NCBI GenBank assembly: GCA_944325105.1 | Contig: CALUYW010000005.1 | Span: 41,968 to 105,967 of the forward strand | DNA: 64,000 nucleotides | DNA from: Candidatus Gastranaerophilales bacterium | Lineage (GTDB): Bacteria > Cyanobacteriota > Vampirovibrionia > Gastranaerophilales > Gastranaerophilaceae | Reading direction: 5' to 3' | Shown: positions 8,637-18,461 of the stretch, piece by piece | Layout: each line of letters starts with the position of its first letter | Position numbering within the stretch: the first letter of the stretch is position 1 | Position numbers and translations under genes: made by a program | Notes under the pieces: model-generated | The model's database searches: none | What the model was told of the DNA's origin: nothing | What the model saw: only the letters and a program-made list of their open reading frames with translations

Positions 8637-9374
8637 TTAAATATAAACCCATGGTACTTGTTCGCGCGCAATTATTGTCTCTACTCCCGTTTTTGCAATC
8701 AGTCCTTGAATTAGAGGCAGTACGGGAAGTTCTGATTCAAAGTGTCCTATATCAGCTACGGCAAAGCCCTCAACTTCAAGTGCTGCGTGGAATTTTACAT
8801 CGCCTGTAATATACAGGTCAATATCGTAGTCACTTAGCGCCTCAATAAAACCGCCGCCTGCTCCCGCGCTTACCGCCACGTTTCTGACCGTTTGAACACC
8901 GTTTGGGTTAATAAGCTTAATTCTGTCTGAATTAAGCGATTGTTTAACGCCCGAAACAAACTCGTCAAGCGCTATTTCATCTTTTAGGTGTGAGATTTTA
9001 ATGTAGTCGTTAACGGTTACAAGATTTTTAAGACCTAAAACGCCGCAAAGTGCGTCAGTTGTAGAACCATATGTTTTATCAAGGTTGGTGTGTGCACTGT
9101 AAACGCAGATATTGTGCTTAATGGCTTGAATTAGTATGTTGTTGTCTATTTTATTTAATTTATGAAAAATTGGCGGATGGTGAGTTATTATAAGGTCACA
9201 ATCGTTTGTTATTGCTTGTTCAAGGACTTCTTTTGTAAAAGAAAGCGCTATAAGTACGCGATTTGTGTAGTCATGGTGAAGATTAATCTGCCAGCCTGTA
9301 TTGTCCCAGCTTTCTGCAAGCTCGGGGGAGGCGTACTTTTCGATTTTTGAAATGATTTCATCCGTTTTAATCAT
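8637..9374 (-). CDS. Nif3-like dinuclear metal-centre protein
   Basis: 245-aa member of the Nif3/YbgI/DUF34 family. The metal-binding pattern is visible: THHPPIF (two His), YSAHTNLD, and the C-terminal GDVKFHAALE and DIGHFESE motifs. ESWDNTGWQ near the N-terminus is also typical. Members bind two metals; their biochemical role is unsettled. The ATG at 9374 overlaps the coaBC stop by 8 nt (ATGATTAA), which fixes the start. Confidence 0.9.
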   Translation of the reverse strand: MIKTDEIISKIEKYASPELAESWDNTGWQINLHHDYTNRVLIALSFTKEVLEQAITNDCDLIITHHPPIFHKLNKIDNNILIQAIKHNICVYSAHTNLDKTYGSTTDALCGVLGLKNLVTVNDYIKISHLKDEIALDEFVSGVKQSLNSDRIKLINPNGVQTVRNVAVSAGAGGGFIEALSDYDIDLYITGDVKFHAALEVEGFAVADIGHFESELPVLPLIQGLIAKTGVETIIAREQVPWVYI

Positions 9375-10530
9375 ATAATTTCTCCAAAATTGCAAGCGCT
9401 ACATTTTTTTTGGTTGTTTTTTCTATTTTTTGAATGTTATCTTTTTTATCTATTATCCAGACCTCGTTTTCATCGCTGCCAAGGGCTGTTTTTGCCTCAT
9501 TTGCAACTATAAAATCGCACCCTTTATTTTTTATTTTTTCTTTTGCATTCTCAATAACATTTTCGCTTGAAAGGCAAAAGCCTATTACTTTTTGATTTTC
9601 TTTTTTTTCTTCGCACATTGTTTTTAATATATCAGGATTTTGAACAAGTTCAAGTGTTAGAGTTTGCCCTGTTTCTTTTTTTGATATTTTTGAATTTGAG
9701 TAATTTTTTACTTTAAAATCACTTACCGCAGCTGCCATAATAAGATAATCTGCAGTCTCTTTTATGAAATATTCCCTTGTTTTATTAAGCATATCACCAC
9801 TGCTTTGCGCAAGAATTGTTTTGTAGGGTTTTTCAACCGCAAAAGTTGATATAAGAACAACATCCGCCCCTAAATTATAGGCGCAATCACTAAGTGCAAG
9901 ACCCATTTTGCCCGATGATGAGTTTGTAATATATCTTACAGGGTCAATGGGTTCTTTTGTGCCTCCTGCAGTAATTACAACTTTTTTACCCTTTAGGGGT
10001 TTATTTTCATTAATAGAGTTAAATATCTTATCAAGCGAGCACAATCTGCCTTTATCTTCCGTGCCGCAGGCAAGAAAACCGCTCTCGGGTTCAAGGATTT
10101 TGCAGCCGCAACCGGATAGTTTTTTTAAATTTTCCTGTACAAAGGGGTTGTCCCACATGCCTGTATTCATTGCAGGGGCTAGAATTATCGGTTTTTTGTG
10201 CCCTAAATACGCGCAAAACACTGAAGTTAAAAGGTTGTCGCATATGCCGTTTGCGATTTTACTCAGGGTGTTTGCACTTAGAGGCGCCAATATAAATGCA
10301 TCCGCCCAATTGCAAAGGCTGATGTGCTCAACTGAGTCACGCGGGTCAAATTGTGAAACATACAGTTTGTTATTGCTGAGCGTTTCTATGCTTAAAGGTG
10401 TAACAAAGTTAAGAGCGCTTGGAGTTGCAACTACTTTTACATTATAGTCTGCTCTTTTGAACATCCTTATAAGTTCTAAGATTTTATATGCTGCAATAGA
10501 TGAAGATATACCGATGAGAATGTTTTTCAT
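9367..10530 (-). CDS. coaBC: Bifunctional PPC synthetase / PPC decarboxylase (Dfp)
   Basis: Coenzyme A biosynthesis: joins cysteine to 4'-phosphopantothenate, then decarboxylates. The N-terminal flavoprotein half (residues 1-175) starts with GISSSIAAYKILELI and contains APAMNTGMWDNP, with a Cys-rich substrate clamp (FLACGTEDKGRL). The C-terminal synthetase half contains VVITAGGTKEPIDPVRYITNSSSGKMG and AAAVSDFKVKNYSNSKISK. 387 aa is the usual length for the fused enzyme. The start codon overlaps the gmk stop as ATGA. Confidence 0.95.
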   Translation of the reverse strand: MKNILIGISSSIAAYKILELIRMFKRADYNVKVVATPSALNFVTPLSIETLSNNKLYVSQFDPRDSVEHISLCNWADAFILAPLSANTLSKIANGICDNLLTSVFCAYLGHKKPIILAPAMNTGMWDNPFVQENLKKLSGCGCKILEPESGFLACGTEDKGRLCSLDKIFNSINENKPLKGKKVVITAGGTKEPIDPVRYITNSSSGKMGLALSDCAYNLGADVVLISTFAVEKPYKTILAQSSGDMLNKTREYFIKETADYLIMAAAVSDFKVKNYSNSKISKKETGQTLTLELVQNPDILKTMCEEKKENQKVIGFCLSSENVIENAKEKIKNKGCDFIVANEAKTALGSDENEVWIIDKKDNIQKIEKTTKKNVALAILEKLYD

Positions 10531-11099
10531 AGGGCACTTTCTTTCTCATAGATTTGCTGCAATTGATTAAAAGCTTCATCTACTTTATCGTTTACAATTA
10601 AGTATTTATAGTTTTTAGACTCTTCAAGCTCTCTTTTAACCGCTTCAAGGCGTTTTTGAATAGCATCTTCTGTTTCTGTTTTTCTGCCTCTGAGGCGTTT
10701 TTCAAGCTCGTCTAAATCTGGCGGAGTTATAAAAATCGACACGCACTCGGGGTATTTTTCCATAACCTTTTTAGCACCCTGCGCTTCTATTTCTAATACC
10801 ACACTTTTACCTTCATTTAGGCACTTTAGTACAAAACTTTTTTTTGTGCCGTAGTAATTGTCCGAATACTTTGCCCACTCTAGAAAATCGCCGTTTTCTA
10901 TCTCTCTTTCAAATTCTTCTTTTGTAATAAAAAAGTAATTTACCCCATCTTTTTCCTGAGGTCTTGGAGCGCGAGTCGTGGCGGATATTGAGTATATAAT
11001 ATTATCTTTATTGTGTTCAAAAAATTTATTCAAAACAGTCCCTTTGCCAACGCCTGAGGGGCCTGTTATTACATATAACCTTGCTTTGTTTTCTTTCAT
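10527..11099 (-). CDS. gmk: Guanylate kinase
   Basis: Phosphorylates GMP to GDP. P-loop GPSGVGKGT at residues 13-21, GMP-binding SATTRAPRPQEKDGVNYFF, and the lid RLRGRKTETEDAIQKRL. 190 aa from the ATG at 11099. On the coding strand TATAAT lies exactly 6 nt before this ATG and no ribosome-binding site is visible, so the transcript may be leaderless. A TTG further upstream would lie inside the -10 element and is rejected. In this order gmk is followed by coaBC (rpoZ, often found between them, is absent). Confidence 0.95.
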   Translation of the reverse strand: MKENKARLYVITGPSGVGKGTVLNKFFEHNKDNIIYSISATTRAPRPQEKDGVNYFFITKEEFEREIENGDFLEWAKYSDNYYGTKKSFVLKCLNEGKSVVLEIEAQGAKKVMEKYPECVSIFITPPDLDELEKRLRGRKTETEDAIQKRLEAVKRELEESKNYKYLIVNDKVDEAFNQLQQIYEKESAL

Positions 11100-11105
11100 A
11101 GACGC

Positions 11106-11111
11106 ATTATA
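11106..11111 (-). promoter_or_regulatory. -10 element for leaderless gmk
   Basis: TATAAT on the minus strand, six bases before the gmk ATG. No convincing -35 hexamer is seen 17 nt upstream because the gmk-proximal terminator occupies that place. See the finding on leaderless starts. Confidence 0.45.
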
Positions 11112-11127
11112 CAACAATATTGCGCAT

Positions 11128-11152
11128 AAAAAAAGCGGTTTTAACCGCTTTT
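11128..11152 (-). terminator. Intrinsic terminator after the LysM/EF-hand gene
   Basis: Perfect 10-bp inverted repeat (AAAAGCGGTT at 11131-11140 and AACCGCTTTT at 11143-11152) followed on the minus strand by a run of T. It ends the EF-hand gene just upstream of gmk. Confidence 0.85.
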
Positions 11153-11904
11153 TAGAATTTATCTTTTGTAAATCTGTTGGGGTCTGTAATCTCTTTATTA
11201 GATATCATACCGTCAATTGTGCTGTCCATTTTGTCAAATGCATCAAACATATCTTTTACTTCGTCGGCATCCAATACGGTATTTTCGTTTGTATCAATTT
11301 TTTCAAATGCTTCTTTGAAACGGTCTTCATGTTCGTCAAGAATTGCTTGTTCACTGGCTGTGATACCTTGTTTGTACCAGTTTAAAAATGCGTCATAGGT
11401 AATTCCGCCTTCATTGCTTAGCGATTGGAACATACCGTTAGCAATGTTTTTTAAATTTTCTTCGCGACTTCCGTCTTTATTGAAATCAAAACTTTGTCCG
11501 CCTATTGATGATAATGCTGCATCAAGCGCGCTTTGGTCTTGGGTATCTTCATAATTTTGCATTGCTTGTGCGTATGATTTTCTCCAGCTTTCAAATTCTT
11601 CAAACAGCTTGCTGTTTGTTTGTTGAAAATCGCCGTTTGTGTCGGCACCTTTGGCATCCCCTGTTGCATCAAGCGTAACGGCTGCTTGTGCGGCAGGCTG
11701 AGCGGCATCTGTTTGTGTCGCACTTGCTTGGAATGTATCGCCGGGAAGTTTGAGGCTATTGCCGGTGAATATCAAGTCGGGGTTTGCAATATTGTTTAAT
11801 TTTGCAATTTCATTAATGGTTTTTTGGATATCGCTGCCTGTTGCACCGCACTGCTCTTGTGCTATTTTCCAGAGTGTGTCACCGCTTTGTATTGTGTAGC
11901 TCAT
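11152..11904 (-). CDS. LysM-domain protein with EF-hand motifs
   Basis: 250 aa from the ATG at 11904 (GAGG 7 nt upstream). Residues 2-54 are a LysM peptidoglycan-binding domain (YTIQSGDTLWKIAQEQCG, NPDLIFTGNSLKLPG). A Gln/Ala-rich linker follows, then two calcium-binding-like loops: DFNKDGSREE at about 130 and a canonical EF-hand DTNENTVLDADE near residue 205. The C-terminus has a further weak pair (DSTIDGMISNKE). No signal peptide is visible despite the wall-binding domain, as in other EF-hand proteins of this window. It may bind the cell wall or be exported by an unconventional route. Confidence 0.8.
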   Translation of the reverse strand: MSYTIQSGDTLWKIAQEQCGATGSDIQKTINEIAKLNNIANPDLIFTGNSLKLPGDTFQASATQTDAAQPAAQAAVTLDATGDAKGADTNGDFQQTNSKLFEEFESWRKSYAQAMQNYEDTQDQSALDAALSSIGGQSFDFNKDGSREENLKNIANGMFQSLSNEGGITYDAFLNWYKQGITASEQAILDEHEDRFKEAFEKIDTNENTVLDADEVKDMFDAFDKMDSTIDGMISNKEITDPNRFTKDKF

Positions 11905-12059
11905 AAATGCCTCGCAATTTTGTTTTATATACCTATTATATAAAACGTATTTTTTTGAGGTGAACTTCAACAAAGTTGCTTTTTTGTTACAAAACTTAAC
12001 TTATTAAGCAATAAAACTTAACATTTATATCCGTATACAAAAATATAGGCAAAAAGCAT

Positions 12060-12731
12060 TTATTCGTTATCTTCTCCAAGGTACATTTGAAAAGCTTGTA
12101 TGTTTCTTGCGAATTTTTCTGAAGTTAAATCGGCACCCATGGAGTTTATGTCAAATTGCCCGTCAACCGCACCATCTGCATTGTCTAATGCTGCATAGAA
12201 GCCTTGAAGTTCATTTTTTTCCAGTATGCCATCCCCATCTATATCTATAGCTTCGAAAGATTTTTTAGCATATTCGCTTGCCGCACTATATTGTTCGTCA
12301 GTCATTTCTGTGAGGTTTGGAGCGCCCAATTGTGCATTTGTATATTCTTCAAGGCTTATGCCTTCTTCGCCGTCAGTTTCCCAGGTTTCCATATCTCCTT
12401 GTGCAAGCTTACCTGTTTGTTCAATGTAGGCAGGAATAAAACTTTCACCGTCCGTCGGGTCATATTCGCCCTCCATAAAGCTAAACTTTTGTCCCGCTTC
12501 CTTTTCGCCTTGAAGATAGTCAAGCTGAGCTTGAAGTTGTTCAATTTCTATATCATTAAGTTTTGATGAAATCTCGCTTTTATTTGTTCCGTTTAAATTA
12601 TTTTGTAATTGCTTTGTAATTTCGCTCAGCTGTTTTTCGATGTTATCAAGTGCGGTAGAATAACTGCTCATGTTTTCGCCGTGCTTATTTAGCCATGCCT
12701 GCATTTGACCGTAAATACCATTTGTTGACAT
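12060..12731 (-). CDS. EF-hand protein with N-terminal coiled coil
   Basis: 223 aa. The first 85 residues are predicted helical/coiled coil (SSYSTALDNIEKQLSEITKQL, IEIEQLQAQLDYLQGEKEAG). A canonical EF-hand DIDGDGILEKNE lies at about residues 170-181 and a second degenerate loop DGAVDGQFDIN after it. A third acidic loop (DGEEGISLEEY) near 125 also fits EF-hand spacing. There is no signal peptide or membrane segment. The N-terminus (MSTNGIYGQMQAWLNKHG) is Asn/Gly/Ser-rich, like several other unassigned genes here. Neighbour of the LysM/EF-hand protein on the same strand; function unknown. Confidence 0.8.
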   Translation of the reverse strand: MSTNGIYGQMQAWLNKHGENMSSYSTALDNIEKQLSEITKQLQNNLNGTNKSEISSKLNDIEIEQLQAQLDYLQGEKEAGQKFSFMEGEYDPTDGESFIPAYIEQTGKLAQGDMETWETDGEEGISLEEYTNAQLGAPNLTEMTDEQYSAASEYAKKSFEAIDIDGDGILEKNELQGFYAALDNADGAVDGQFDINSMGADLTSEKFARNIQAFQMYLGEDNE

Positions 12732-12813
12732 GATAAAATCCTCTCTCTTTAAGTTCTTATATTTTTATAAAGATTTTTAGAGATTAGATATTGACATTTT
12801 GTAAACAAATATT

Positions 12814-12838
12814 AAAAAACGGGTCATATGACCCGTTT
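12814..12838 (-). terminator. Intrinsic terminator after rpoD
   Basis: Perfect palindrome AAACGGGTCATATGACCCGTTT at 12817-12838, 7 nt past the rpoD stop, with an A-run on its plus-strand left (T-run in the minus-strand RNA). Confidence 0.88.
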
Positions 12839-12844
12839 GAATTC

Positions 12845-13918
12845 TTAAACTTCAATGTATTCCTTAAGTCTTTTTGAGCGGTTTGGATGTCTAAGTTTTC
12901 TGAGCGCCTTTGCTTCAATTTGTCTTATACGCTCACGAGTTACGCCAAAGAGCTGCCCTACTTCTTCTAATGTTCTTTGTCTGCCATCGTCCATACCAAA
13001 ACGCAACCTCAAAACATCTCTTTCGCGAGCGGAAAGGCTTCCCAAAACTTCAGCCAAATCTTCTCTTAAGAGTTCGTGAGCTACAGTCTTAACGGGAGCA
13101 TCGGCGTCTTTATCTTCAATAAAATCACCAAGGCGGGAATCTTCTTCTTTACCTATTGGAGTTTCAAGAGAAAGAGGCTCTTGAGCTACTTTAATAATTT
13201 CTCTTAATTTATTGATAGATATACCCATCTCAACTGACAGTTCTTCTTCGGTGGGTTTTCTTGCCAATTCTTGAGCGAGTTTTCTTGTAACTTTTTTAAG
13301 TTTATTGATTGTTTCAACCATATGCACAGGGATTCTAATTGTCCTTGCCTGATCGGCAATAGCACGAGTTATGGCTTGTCTAATCCACCAAGTTGCATAT
13401 GTTGAAAATTTATAACCCCTTTCGTGGTCAAATTTTTCTGCAGCACGAATAAGACCCAAGTTGCCCTCTTGAATAAGGTCTAAAAAGAGCATACCGCGAC
13501 CTACGTATTTTTTTGCTATGGAAACTACAAGGCGCAAGTTTGCTTGTACCAGTTTTCTTTTTGCAACTACACCGGGAGCACCACCTGCAACAATTTTCCT
13601 TGCCAAATCTATTTCTTCATCTGCCGTAAGAAGTTTTATTCTTCCGATTTCTCTTAAATACATTCTAACAGGGTCATCAACGGATATGCCTCTTGGAGGG
13701 GTGATATCTCCGTCTTGAGAGTTTTCGTCATCTTCTTTGTCATAGAATCCGCCTGTCAAATTGGCATCAATTGTGCTCACACCATGATTGCTTATAATGT
13801 TGCTGATGTTATCCGTTTCAAGTCCTGCAGTATCAAAATAGTTGTCGTCTGCAATCATATCGGTGTTTTTATCAACTACACTTATAACTGAATCATTGGA
13901 ACTTCTTTTTCTGCTCAT
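12845..13918 (-). CDS. rpoD: RNA polymerase primary sigma factor RpoD
   Basis: 357-aa group 1 sigma-70. Region 1.2 starts at [14 protein letters not shown]; regions 2.1-2.4 include [42 protein letters not shown]; region 3 has [22 protein letters not shown]; region 4.2 ends with [30 protein letters not shown]. Region 1.1 is short and acidic. It shares one base with the dnaG stop (TAATG), completing the dgt-dnaG-rpoD unit, and is closed by a strong terminator. Confidence 0.96.
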   Translation of the reverse strand: MSRKRSSNDSVISVVDKNTDMIADDNYFDTAGLETDNISNIISNHGVSTIDANLTGGFYDKEDDENSQDGDITPPRGISVDDPVRMYLREIGRIKLLTADEEIDLARKIVAGGAPGVVAKRKLVQANLRLVVSIAKKYVGRGMLFLDLIQEGNLGLIRAAEKFDHERGYKFSTYATWWIRQAITRAIADQARTIRIPVHMVETINKLKKVTRKLAQELARKPTEEELSVEMGISINKLREIIKVAQEPLSLETPIGKEEDSRLGDFIEDKDADAPVKTVAHELLREDLAEVLGSLSARERDVLRLRFGMDDGRQRTLEEVGQLFGVTRERIRQIEAKALRKLRHPNRSKRLKEYIEV

Positions 13919-15801
13919 TAAGGTGTCTCCATTCTGTTTGCTTCAAATTGTTTGAAAAGTATTTTAAGCTTTTCATCTTCACTCAGGCTTTTATCTTTTA
14001 TTTTTTGCCTCAGTTCGTGTTTTTTAAGCTTGTTGTCTATGTTGTTAAGCCTTTCAAAAGTTTCATTAACGGCTTGTATATAATTTTCATAGTTGAGATT
14101 CTCATATTCTGTTGATGAAAAAATTTCATCTGATAGTTTTTGTTGAATGTCAGTACTGTTGTAAAACTCGCAAAAAAGTTTTTTTGCTAGCTCATCAATA
14201 TTATTTACTTCGCGAAGTGCGTTGTCAATAGATGTAATAATCTTAAGATTAGCTTCGTTTTTGGGTTTATAGGTGCTTATTGCATGTGAATAAAAGTTTC
14301 TTTTCTCGGGTGTGTTTGCAACAAAAGCAAGTTTTATAAGATTGTTTTCCATTAATGTGTATCGCGTGTTCAGGTCTTTTGCTGCGCTGTTTGAAGTTTT
14401 TTGTACATTTTGCAATGCATCAAATTCGCCCTGCGGCAGCATGCTTTTCCTTTTGGCTTTTTGCACTTCGTTTTTTAATATTTCTTCGTCAATGTTAATT
14501 TTATATGAAGTGTTTCTGATATAATCGGCCAAAATTACAGGATTTTGAATTTCGGATAAAATATCGGCTATTTGTTGTACTATTTCACTTTTTTCTTGAG
14601 GGGTTGTGCTGTCTTTTATTTCTTGTAGTGCTTTATCCAGCCTGTAATCAAGAAATAACGGGGCGCTTTGTATGTGCTTTTTGTACTCTTGTGCTCCGAA
14701 TTCTCTTATAAACTCATCAGGGTCTTTGCCGCCAACTTGAGATACAACGTGGATTTCACAAACTGAGTCACTATTTTCACTGTAGCTTGAGTCATACTGC
14801 TTAATGTCGCCAAGACTTGAGAATATGTTTTTAATAACTTCAGCTCCTGCTTTTGTTGCTTTTTGGCCTGCACTATCCGAGTCAAAGGCAAGATATATTT
14901 TTCTTGAGGGGCTGTATCTTGCAATGAGTTTTATATGCTGCGGGGTAAGGGCAGTGCCGCAGGAAGCTACGGCATTTTGTACTCCTGCACAGTGAGCGGA
15001 TATTACATCAAAATACCCCTCCATAATAACAACGGAGTCTTCTTGTTTTATGTAGTCTTTTGCACGATTTAGGCCAAAGAGCACTGAGCTTTTGTTGTAT
15101 ATGGAAGAATCAGGAGAGTTAAGGTATTTTGGATTTTGCCCGTCCATAATCGCGCGTGCGCCAAAAGCTATTGTATTTGAGTTTACATCCATAATGGGGA
15201 TAATAATTCTGTTTTTAAATCTGTCTAAGAAATCTCCGTTTTTCTCATACAAAAGACCTGCTTTATACATTTCATCGTTTGTATATTTTTTTTCTCTTAA
15301 ATACTCTTTAAGCTCAAAATTGGAATTTGGTGCAAGTCCTAAGAAAAATTTGCCTATCGCAACTTCTCCGACCCCTCTTTTTTCAAGATATTCAAGAGCG
15401 CGCTCATTCTTTAAAAGATTGTTATGATAAAACTTCATAGCTTCATCCATCGCACCGAGAAGTCTTTCTTTTTCTTCTTTGTATTTAGATGAATCTTTAG
15501 AAGATTTAGGCAGCTCAATTCCTAAGGCTGCGGCTTGCTCTTCTATCACTTCCTTAAAGTTTTGATTATTTATTTTCATAAGGAAGGCAAGAACATCTCC
15601 GCCCTCTCCGCAGCCAAAGCATTTAAAAATCTGGCGCGACGGAGTAACAACAAAAGAAGGTGTCTTTTCGTTGTGAAACGGGCATAAGCCGCTGTAGTTG
15701 TGACCTGCTTTTTTTAATACAACATATTTTGAAATCACATCTACAATATCAAGGCTGTTTTTTATTTGTTCTACTGCCTGGCTGTAAGTTATTTCCGACA
15801 T
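13918..15801 (-). CDS. dnaG: DNA primase
   Basis: 627 aa. Zinc-binding domain [11 protein letters not shown]...CFGCGEGG at about residues 40-72, RNA-polymerase core with FLGLAPN and [11 protein letters not shown], and TOPRIM domain with [14 protein letters not shown] and [14 protein letters not shown]. The C-terminal about 190 residues are helicase-binding-like and poorly conserved. Makes RNA primers for replication. The start overlaps the dgt 3' end by 13 nt; the stop overlaps rpoD. An insertion of about 20 residues ([22 protein letters not shown]) sits inside the TOPRIM region. Confidence 0.95.
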   Translation of the reverse strand: MSEITYSQAVEQIKNSLDIVDVISKYVVLKKAGHNYSGLCPFHNEKTPSFVVTPSRQIFKCFGCGEGGDVLAFLMKINNQNFKEVIEEQAAALGIELPKSSKDSSKYKEEKERLLGAMDEAMKFYHNNLLKNERALEYLEKRGVGEVAIGKFFLGLAPNSNFELKEYLREKKYTNDEMYKAGLLYEKNGDFLDRFKNRIIIPIMDVNSNTIAFGARAIMDGQNPKYLNSPDSSIYNKSSVLFGLNRAKDYIKQEDSVVIMEGYFDVISAHCAGVQNAVASCGTALTPQHIKLIARYSPSRKIYLAFDSDSAGQKATKAGAEVIKNIFSSLGDIKQYDSSYSENSDSVCEIHVVSQVGGKDPDEFIREFGAQEYKKHIQSAPLFLDYRLDKALQEIKDSTTPQEKSEIVQQIADILSEIQNPVILADYIRNTSYKINIDEEILKNEVQKAKRKSMLPQGEFDALQNVQKTSNSAAKDLNTRYTLMENNLIKLAFVANTPEKRNFYSHAISTYKPKNEANLKIITSIDNALREVNNIDELAKKLFCEFYNSTDIQQKLSDEIFSSTEYENLNYENYIQAVNETFERLNNIDNKLKKHELRQKIKDKSLSEDEKLKILFKQFEANRMETP

Positions 15802-16739
15802 ATTTCCTTATGGGTTACAATGGCGAACTGGTCGCTCATGCCTGCAACATAGTCAATTGCACCTTGTTCACCGTAAAGATTTTTGTAATACTCAAACAAT
15901 TCTGAAACTATCTTTTTGATTTTGTTTTCTTCCTGCTTTGTTTTATCACTAAAATAAACATTTTTAAACATCCAGCTCCTTAAATTGTTTAAAAAGTTTA
16001 CACAAAGCTCGGACATTTTTATCTCACTCTGCCCGACACTGTTTAAATAAATGTCTTTAATAACCGTATTTATACGCTCAAATTTTGTGTTGCCAAGATA
16101 ATTTTGAAACTCTTCAGGGATGTCATTGTATGTAATAACCTCTTCTCTTATGGCATCTTCTATATCGTGGTTTAAATATGCGATTCTGTCTGCTATTTTT
16201 ACAATTTGCCCCTCAAGGGTAAAGGGTTTTCCAATTCCCGTGTGATTTAAAATCCCGTCAAGAGTTTCTTTTGTAAGGTTTAAGCTTTCTATTACTTCAA
16301 CCACTCTGACACCGTGAACATTATGTTTAAAACCGTTTTTTGTAGCTTCCATAAGTGCCTCTTCGCCGCTATGGCCAAAAGGCGCATGTCCTAAGTCGTG
16401 CCCCAGTGCAATGGCTTCTGTTAAATCTTCATTCAGGTTAAGGGCATTTGCAAGAGTTCTTGAAATTTGCGACACTTCAAGTGTGTGGGTAAGACGTGTT
16501 CTTAGGTGGTCATTTTTAGGCGTATAGAACACTTGAGTTTTTCTTTTCAGTCGCCTGAACGCTTTTGAGTTAATAATTCTGTCTTTATCTGTTTGGAATT
16601 CCGTCCTAAAAGGGTCGATGTCATTTTCTTCTTTGTTTCTGCCTTTTGAATTGATTGATTTTTGCGCAAAGTCACCAAGGGTCTCTTCCCTTTTATAGAG
16701 CAGTTCTTTAATGTTTTTTAAGTCGGTAGTATGATGCAT
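15789..16739 (-). CDS. dgt: dGTP triphosphohydrolase-like HD-domain protein
   Basis: 316-aa deoxynucleoside triphosphate triphosphohydrolase family protein. HD-domain ligands are in RLTHTLEVSQISRTLA, AIALGHDLGHAPFGHSGEEAL and the later D of YLNHDIEDA; FRRLKRKTQVF and NDHLRTRLTHTLEV are family hallmarks. It hydrolyses dNTPs to deoxynucleoside plus tripolyphosphate. First gene of the dgt-dnaG-rpoD operon. Upstream, TAAAAT with an extended-10 TG lies exactly 6 nt from the ATG and there is no ribosome-binding site, suggesting a leaderless message. Confidence 0.9.
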   Translation of the reverse strand: MHHTTDLKNIKELLYKREETLGDFAQKSINSKGRNKEENDIDPFRTEFQTDKDRIINSKAFRRLKRKTQVFYTPKNDHLRTRLTHTLEVSQISRTLANALNLNEDLTEAIALGHDLGHAPFGHSGEEALMEATKNGFKHNVHGVRVVEVIESLNLTKETLDGILNHTGIGKPFTLEGQIVKIADRIAYLNHDIEDAIREEVITYNDIPEEFQNYLGNTKFERINTVIKDIYLNSVGQSEIKMSELCVNFLNNLRSWMFKNVYFSDKTKQEENKIKKIVSELFEYYKNLYGEQGAIDYVAGMSDQFAIVTHKEICRK

Positions 16740-16745
16740 AGTGAA

Positions 16746-16754
16746 ATTTTAACA
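16746..16754 (-). promoter_or_regulatory. Extended -10 promoter of dgt-dnaG-rpoD
   Basis: Minus strand reads TGTTAAAAT, an extended -10 (TGnTAAAAT), with 6 nt to the dgt ATG. The expected transcription start coincides with the start codon. Confidence 0.45.
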
Positions 16755-16814
16755 CAAACTTAATATCGTACATATTGAAATTTTATTTTTCTCATTTATA
16801 CTTGTAGTAAGGTT

Positions 16815-17780
16815 ATGATGTTGGGTCAATTGATGAACGAAAAGAAGTTATCCTGTAAGGTCATCTTTCAGATTGAAGATGAGATTAAAAAATCTCAGGG
16901 TGATTTTGAGTCCGTATTTTTGACTCTCAAAGAAGAATTCAACAAGGACGAATTGTCTGAAATTTATTCAAAACTTTTGGGGGAAATTAAGTCCCCTAAT
17001 TTTTTGCGCTTACTTATAAGAGAAATAGATAAACTTAGACATCCTGACAATCTTAGTGATTTAATAGATTTTATATTGGATTGTGACGCAAAAGACTTTC
17101 CCGATTCTGCCGAGTATATAAATCTTAAAGTGCTATGTGTAAAGGCTATTTCAAACTACAAAGACATAAAAGCCGTTACGCCGCTTCTTTATTGTTTAAA
17201 TAACAAAAACGAAAACTATAAATTCCGCCTTTCAGCAGCTGAAGCGCTGGGTAAAATCGGGGATAAAAATGCGGTTGAATCTTTAATAGATGTAGTGTCT
17301 GATGAAAATGAAAAGTCGGTGTACGTTAGAGAATCTGCAGCGCTTGCGCTCGGTATGATAGGGGACGCTCGCGCGCTTGATGCTTTTGTGGGGATTTTAG
17401 AGGCTAAAAAGAGTTTTCTTGATAAGTTTACTTTTTTAAAAGAACGAATTATTGAGGCGCTTAATAATATTGATTTTTCGGGCAATAAAAGAGCGATAGC
17501 AGTGCTAAAAGAGGCACTGAGTGATGAGTCACCTCAGGTCAGAATTAACGCCATAGAATCATTGATGAACTCATCTGTTGATGAGGCCAGTGATTTGATA
17601 TGGAAAATGCTCTATGACGAGGATGACGAAGTAAGAAAAAACGCTGTTATTGCTCTATACAATATGGAAGGCAAAGACGTTCTTATAAGAATTATTTCAG
17701 ATGATACGCTTGATGTTTCCTGCAAAGAAGAAGCGCAAGAAGTCCTGCTTGATGTTCAAGAGGATGAAGATGATGAGTAA
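16815..17780 (+). CDS. HEAT-repeat protein
   Basis: 321 aa of helical repeats. From about residue 115 they become clear HEAT/PBS-lyase-type repeats: AVTPLLYCLNNKNENYKFRLSAAEALGKIGD, AVESLIDVVSDENEKSVYVRESAALALGMIGD, AIAVLKEALSDESPQVRINAIESLMN and SDLIWKMLYDEDDEVRKNAVIALYNM. The C-terminus is acidic. It is probably a protein-protein interaction scaffold; HEAT/PBS-lyase-type proteins are abundant in cyanobacteria, but no phycobilisome function is implied. A start at 16815 or the adjacent ATG 16818 fits. The last 8 nt overlap queC. Confidence 0.8.
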   Translation: MMLGQLMNEKKLSCKVIFQIEDEIKKSQGDFESVFLTLKEEFNKDELSEIYSKLLGEIKSPNFLRLLIREIDKLRHPDNLSDLIDFILDCDAKDFPDSAEYINLKVLCVKAISNYKDIKAVTPLLYCLNNKNENYKFRLSAAEALGKIGDKNAVESLIDVVSDENEKSVYVRESAALALGMIGDARALDAFVGILEAKKSFLDKFTFLKERIIEALNNIDFSGNKRAIAVLKEALSDESPQVRINAIESLMNSSVDEASDLIWKMLYDEDDEVRKNAVIALYNMEGKDVLIRIISDDTLDVSCKEEAQEVLLDVQEDEDDE

Positions 17781-18447
17781 AAAAGCCGTTGTTCTATTAT
17801 CAGGCGGCTTAGACAGTCTGGTAAGCGTTGCCGCTGCGAATGATTTTTGCAAGGTAGAACTTGCACTTACTTTTAACTACTCTCAACTTGCAGCAGATGA
17901 AGAAATTCAGGCATCTGCTGAAATTGCAAAATATTACAATATTGAGCATAAAGTTATAAATCTGCCTTTTTTGGCTGATATAACAAACTGTGCACTTAGT
18001 GATTCCAATAAAAATTTAGAATTTGATAAATTGGATGAAAACAGTGCAAAGGCAGTCTGGGTGCCAAACAGAAACGGTTTGTTTTTAAATATCGCTGCAA
18101 GTTATGCCGATTCTTCGGGTTTTGATTATATAATAATCGGCGCAAATAAAGAAGAAGCGGGAACATTTCCTGATAACTCACAAGAATTTCTAAACCGCGC
18201 CGAGGCTGCTTTTGAGTATTCAACTCTAAAAAAACCAAAAATTCTTGCGCCTTTAAAAGAGTTTGAAAAATATGAAATAATAAACCTTGCAATAGAAAAA
18301 AACGCCCCGCTTCACTTGTTAAAGAGTTGTTACAATTCAAAAGTATACTCCGGAACTAAACACTGCGGAAAATGCGAGTCCTGCAAGCGTTTGCGCGATG
18401 CGATTTTAAAAAGTGTTAACAAAGACTTGATAAATCTCTTTTTTTAA
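17773..18447 (+). CDS. queC: 7-cyano-7-deazaguanine synthase QueC
   Basis: Converts carboxy-deazaguanine to preQ0 in queuosine biosynthesis (ATP, ammonia). PP-loop SGGLDS near residue 11, WVPNRNGLFLNIAASYA, and a C-terminal zinc site CYNS...HCGKCESCKRLRDA are present. 224 aa. The ATG at 17773 sits in ATGAGTAA, overlapping the stop of the HEAT gene, so translation is likely coupled. Other que genes are not in the window. Confidence 0.94.
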   Translation: MSKKAVVLLSGGLDSLVSVAAANDFCKVELALTFNYSQLAADEEIQASAEIAKYYNIEHKVINLPFLADITNCALSDSNKNLEFDKLDENSAKAVWVPNRNGLFLNIAASYADSSGFDYIIIGANKEEAGTFPDNSQEFLNRAEAAFEYSTLKKPKILAPLKEFEKYEIINLAIEKNAPLHLLKSCYNSKVYSGTKHCGKCESCKRLRDAILKSVNKDLINLFF

Positions 18448-18461
18448 ACCAGAATTAAACT